64,000 nt of DNA from JBCBTJ01 sp039818665 (GTDB taxonomy: Bacteria > Pseudomonadota > Alphaproteobacteria > Caulobacterales > Hyphomonadaceae), in contig JBCBTJ010000009.1 in the NCBI GenBank assembly GCA_039818665.1, positions 1 through 64,000 of the forward strand, written 5' to 3'. Made by a program: the position numbers and the translations under genes. Below the pieces are notes generated by a model. It was given only the letters and a program-made list of their open reading frames with translations. It did not search any database and was not told the DNA's origin. This document shows, piece by piece, positions 61,780 through 64,000 of the stretch (its first letter is position 1; every line of letters starts with the position of its first letter).

Positions 61780-62510
61780 GCGCTTTGCCCGGCACCACGG
61801 GGCGGCGACGCGTCTATCTGATGCGTCACGGCTTTGTAGACTACACGTCGAAACGCGTCCGCGACGCGAAAGACCCGCGTCTCGCCACTTTGACGCCCCA
61901 GGGCCGCGAAGAGGCGAAGGCGGCCGGCGCGGCGCTCGCCGACGTGCATTTCGACTTGGCGCTGTGCTCCGGCCTCGAACGGACCCGCCAGACGGCGGAA
62001 CTGGTGCTGCGCGAGCACCCTTACGAGCTGGTGCTCGAGGACGAGCCGCGGCTCGAAGAGCTGAAGTCTGGCCGATACATCGATTTCAAGAGCGCCGAAC
62101 AGCTAGCGGCGACTATGACGTTTCAATTTGAGAAAGCCGGAGAGCCGCAAGCGACCTTTTTGGAGGGCGGGGAGACCTTCCGTGCGGCCATGGATCGAAT
62201 CGCCGACGCTTTCGAGTCGCTGCTCGCGCGCCCGAGTTGGCATACGGCGCTGATCGTGGCGCACGAAGGCGTGAATCGCTTGGCGCTCGCCTGGACGCTG
62301 GGCGCGCCGCTGGGGGCGAGCGCCGGATTCGAGCAGGATACGGGCTGCATCAACATTGTTGATTTCGATCTGACCCCGGATCCCGGCGGAAAAGGCGTGC
62401 AAATAGAACGCGCCGTGATCAAGGCTATGAACCTGACGCCTGCGAATTATCTGAAAAACGGCATGAATCTCAGAAGCTTAGAGGCGATCTTCACCCGCCC
62501 GGCCCCGTGA
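61776..62510 (+). CDS. Histidine phosphatase family protein
   Basis: 244 aa. Phosphoglycerate-mutase-like fold with catalytic motif VYLMRHGFVD near the N-terminus, LCSGLERTRQTAELVL, the acid EELKSGRYIDF region, and the second histidine in VAHEGVNRLALAWTL. The substrate is unknown. Translation is coupled to the racemase gene by a 4-bp overlap. The frame is open far upstream, but that part lies inside the racemase gene. Confidence 0.88.
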   Translation: MSALPGTTGRRRVYLMRHGFVDYTSKRVRDAKDPRLATLTPQGREEAKAAGAALADVHFDLALCSGLERTRQTAELVLREHPYELVLEDEPRLEELKSGRYIDFKSAEQLAATMTFQFEKAGEPQATFLEGGETFRAAMDRIADAFESLLARPSWHTALIVAHEGVNRLALAWTLGAPLGASAGFEQDTGCINIVDFDLTPDPGGKGVQIERAVIKAMNLTPANYLKNGMNLRSLEAIFTRPAP

Positions 62511-62539
62511 TTTCGACGTCTCGATCCGTGGCTTTCGCG

Positions 62540-62695
62540 CAACATGAACGCAGGACAACCGCAGACGGGCCTGCCCGTTCAGACTCACTGTGCCATAAAG
62601 AAACGGTCAGGGCGGAGCCGCCTAGGTGCTTCCAGGCAACTTCGGACTGACGTCCTTCTTGCTTAACTGGCCGGTCCTTCGGGACCGGCCTTTTT
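62540..62695 (+). ncRNA. Possible small RNA or long structured 3' leader upstream of a strong terminator
   Basis: The 256-bp gap between the histidine phosphatase and the GH15-like gene contains no ORF but has several potential hairpins: ACGGG/CCCGT near 62564-62579, GTCAG (62608-62612) with CTGAC, and a nested GGCG/CGCC. They end in the canonical terminator at 62669-62695, which lies 159 bp after the upstream stop, far for a simple operon end. No family (6S, SRP, tmRNA, RNase P) is recognised and no promoter is assigned; the left boundary is a guess. Confidence 0.3.
62669..62695 (+). terminator. Canonical Rho-independent terminator
   Basis: A perfect 9-bp stem GGCCGGTCC / GGACCGGCC is closed by a TTCG tetraloop and followed by TTTTT. 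It is the strongest terminator in the window and ends either the racemase-phosphatase operon or a small RNA. Confidence 0.93.
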
Positions 62696-62766
62696 CGTTG
62701 CGTTTCATGGCCTTTGCACAGATATGACCCGTCGCGGCGACCGCGCCGCCCGCAGAGAGACGAGCC

Positions 62767-64000
62767 ATGACGCGGACATCAGTGATCGCGGCGCTCGCCG
62801 CCGGCCTGATTGTCGGCGCGTGCGCGCCGGAGCGCGACATCGACCCGACGATCGCGCCGGGCGCGCCGGGCGCCGAGGCGTTTTGGGGCTCCGGCGCCAA
62901 GCAAGGCGTCGGCACGTCCTACGAGGCGTATCTGAACGGCGCGCACTCCGACGCCGCGGCGACAGGCGTCGTCTCGCGCGTTTGGTTCACCTTCGCTAAC
63001 GGGACGATCACCGAAATCATGCACGGCCTGATCCACGAGGCGCAGGTCAACAGCGTCCGTTTCGCCGTAACGGGTGAGAGTTTCGCCGACTTTGAAGACG
63101 CCGACATGTCGCACGAAATGGCGTTTGTCGACGTCGATTCAGCCGGCCGGCCGCGGGCGCCGGCCTATCGGATTACGAGTTATGATCTGGACGGCCGCTA
63201 CACGCTGACGAAGACGATCCTGACGGATCCCGGCCGCCAGGCCTTCCTGGTCCGCGCGCGTCTGGAAGGCGAGGACGGGCTGCGCCTTCATATGCTTGTC
63301 GATCCCGCCATCGCGAATTCCGGCGGCGGCGACCAGGCGCGCGCCGATCGGGACGCGTTGTTCGCTTGGGAGGACGACAAATATCTCGCCATTGTCGGTG
63401 ATCGACGATTCAGCGCGGTTTCGGCTGGGTTCGACGGCGTGTCCGACGGCGAGGCGGATCTCAGGGACAACGGCGTGATGGATTGGCGTTTTGCGTCGAC
63501 CGGCGGCGTTCCAGGCAATGTAACTTTGACGGCCCGGTTTCCAGCATTGAGCGGGGGCGCCGCCGAACACGTGGTCGCCTTGGGGTTCGGGGCGTCGGAG
63601 GAGGACGCTAGAGATCAGGCCGCTGGCGCCGTGTCCGCCGACTTTGAAGAGACCGTCGCGCGCTACGTTGGGGAAGACGCGCACGTAGGATGGCGCGACT
63701 ATCTCGATGGTTTGCCGGCGCTGGCGTCGCTCTACGACGTTTCACGCGATCGCGGAGTCCTCGCCAATGCGAGCGCGCTCGCCCTGAAGGTCCACGAAGA
63801 CAAGACCTATGCCGGCGCGCTGGTTTCGTCGCTTGCGACCCCTTGGGGCGCGACGACGCCCGCGGTGGCCGACGAGTTCGGATATCGGACGATCGCGCCG
63901 CTTCACCTCTACCATAGTGCGACGGCGCTGCTGGCGCTGGGCGACGAGGCGACGGCGCGCGAGGCTTTCAACCATCTGCCTTGGATCCAGGTGAACACCA
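62767..64000 (+). CDS. GH15 glucoamylase/glucodextranase-like lipoprotein, 3'-truncated by window end
   Basis: 411 codons visible, open at the window end. The lipoprotein signal ends LIVGAC (C19). Residues 31-300 match the N-terminal beta-sandwich of bacterial glucan 1,4-alpha-glucosidases (PGAPGAEAFWGSGAKQGVGT, read on; ANGTITEIMHG; AYRITSYDLDGRYTL). The catalytic barrel begins at KVHEDKTYAGALVSSLATPWG. Where family members read GYHLVW-x-RDL, this protein has GYRTIAPLHL (372-381), so substrate-binding Trp, Arg and Asp appear to be lost. The catalytic glutamates lie beyond the window. Expected to act on extracytoplasmic alpha-glucans. Confidence 0.75.
   Translation, partial: MTRTSVIAALAAGLIVGACAPERDIDPTIAPGAPGAEAFWGSGAKQGVGTSYEAYLNGAHSDAAATGVVSRVWFTFANGTITEIMHGLIHEAQVNSVRFAVTGESFADFEDADMSHEMAFVDVDSAGRPRAPAYRITSYDLDGRYTLTKTILTDPGRQAFLVRARLEGEDGLRLHMLVDPAIANSGGGDQARADRDALFAWEDDKYLAIVGDRRFSAVSAGFDGVSDGEADLRDNGVMDWRFASTGGVPGNVTLTARFPALSGGAAEHVVALGFGASEEDARDQAAGAVSADFEETVARYVGEDAHVGWRDYLDGLPALASLYDVSRDRGVLANASALALKVHEDKTYAGALVSSLATPWGATTPAVADEFGYRTIAPLHLYHSATALLALGDEATAREAFNHLPWIQVNT

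Noticed and set aside
62540..62695. SRP RNA, 6S RNA or tmRNA
   Set aside because: I looked for the SRP GGAAGGAAGCA-type loop and the tmRNA tRNA-like ends on both strands and found neither; no 6S-like central bubble is evident.
1..64000. CRISPR arrays, insertion sequences, prophage or integrated plasmid
   Set aside because: No regularly spaced repeats, transposase, integrase or phage structural genes were seen; gene content is housekeeping and metabolic throughout.

Overview
The window is about 64 kb of GC-rich chromosomal DNA from an alphaproteobacterium. This rests on gene content: hom-glpX-recJ, recG next to sdhE-mfd, an NDUFS4-type complex I subunit, a DUF2842 protein, class I PhaC, a HU protein, a ctaA-type heme A synthase, and a PopA-like response-regulator/degenerate GGDEF protein. 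The PopA-like protein points weakly towards the Caulobacterales/Parvularculales side. I see no insertion sequence, prophage, CRISPR array or rRNA operon. Coding density is very high and no gap exceeds 300 bp. The first 220 bp form a near-perfect inverted duplication inside a 5'-truncated glutathione reductase gene, which suggests that the window starts at a contig end.

Layout: 1-5.5 kb gor (partial), a TIR-ParA fusion ATPase, class II DAHP synthase and a MATE exporter. 5.5-11.6 kb HU, an RNase-H-fold protein of unknown role, a CurA-like reductase, nadE, gltX and a LOG-family nucleosidase. 11.7-17 kb an Atm1-like ABC exporter with a phosphatidylserine-decarboxylase-like protein that lacks the pyruvoyl serine, then an AraC regulator with an NmrA-like and a DUF1772 protein. 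17-21.5 kb DUF2842, ctaA, a lipoprotein, rplM-rpsI and argC. 21.7-29.3 kb phaC, a small lipoprotein, an AlaC-like aminotransferase, hom, glpX and recJ. 29.4-31.7 kb three tRNAs (Glu, Pro, Arg) with a double cold-shock-domain protein, a DUF192 protein, a hotdog thioesterase and the NDUFS4-type subunit. 31.8-35.4 kb a Gly/Phe-rich secreted repeat protein and a cysK-sseA-metC sulfur amino acid operon.

35.5-43.1 kb is the most coherent functional region. One operon (ChrR-like cupin, DUF6134 protein, FeS photolyase of the PhrB/CryPro class) and a second convergent operon (class I photolyase, flavin amine oxidoreductase, DUF1365, cyclopropane-fatty-acid synthase) each carry an upstream TGATCC-N17-GTA signal of the kind used by RpoE/ECF11 singlet-oxygen sigma factors. 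Together they look like a photo-oxidative stress regulon whose sigma factor is not in the window.

43.2-64 kb holds hldE, a phosphotransferase/DUF6285/DUF3089-like operon, a DUF502 protein, an M16 lipoprotein protease, a patatin, 3-hydroxybutyrate dehydrogenase, recG, a membrane protein, sdhE, mfd, the PopA-like c-di-GMP effector candidate, an alpha-methylacyl-CoA racemase, a histidine phosphatase, a possible small RNA with a strong terminator, and a truncated GH15 glucoamylase-like lipoprotein. A conserved 34-bp bipartite element (ACTCAAAGC, 7-bp spacer, 17-bp palindrome) occurs in two separate convergent intergenic regions and is not explained by any gene.
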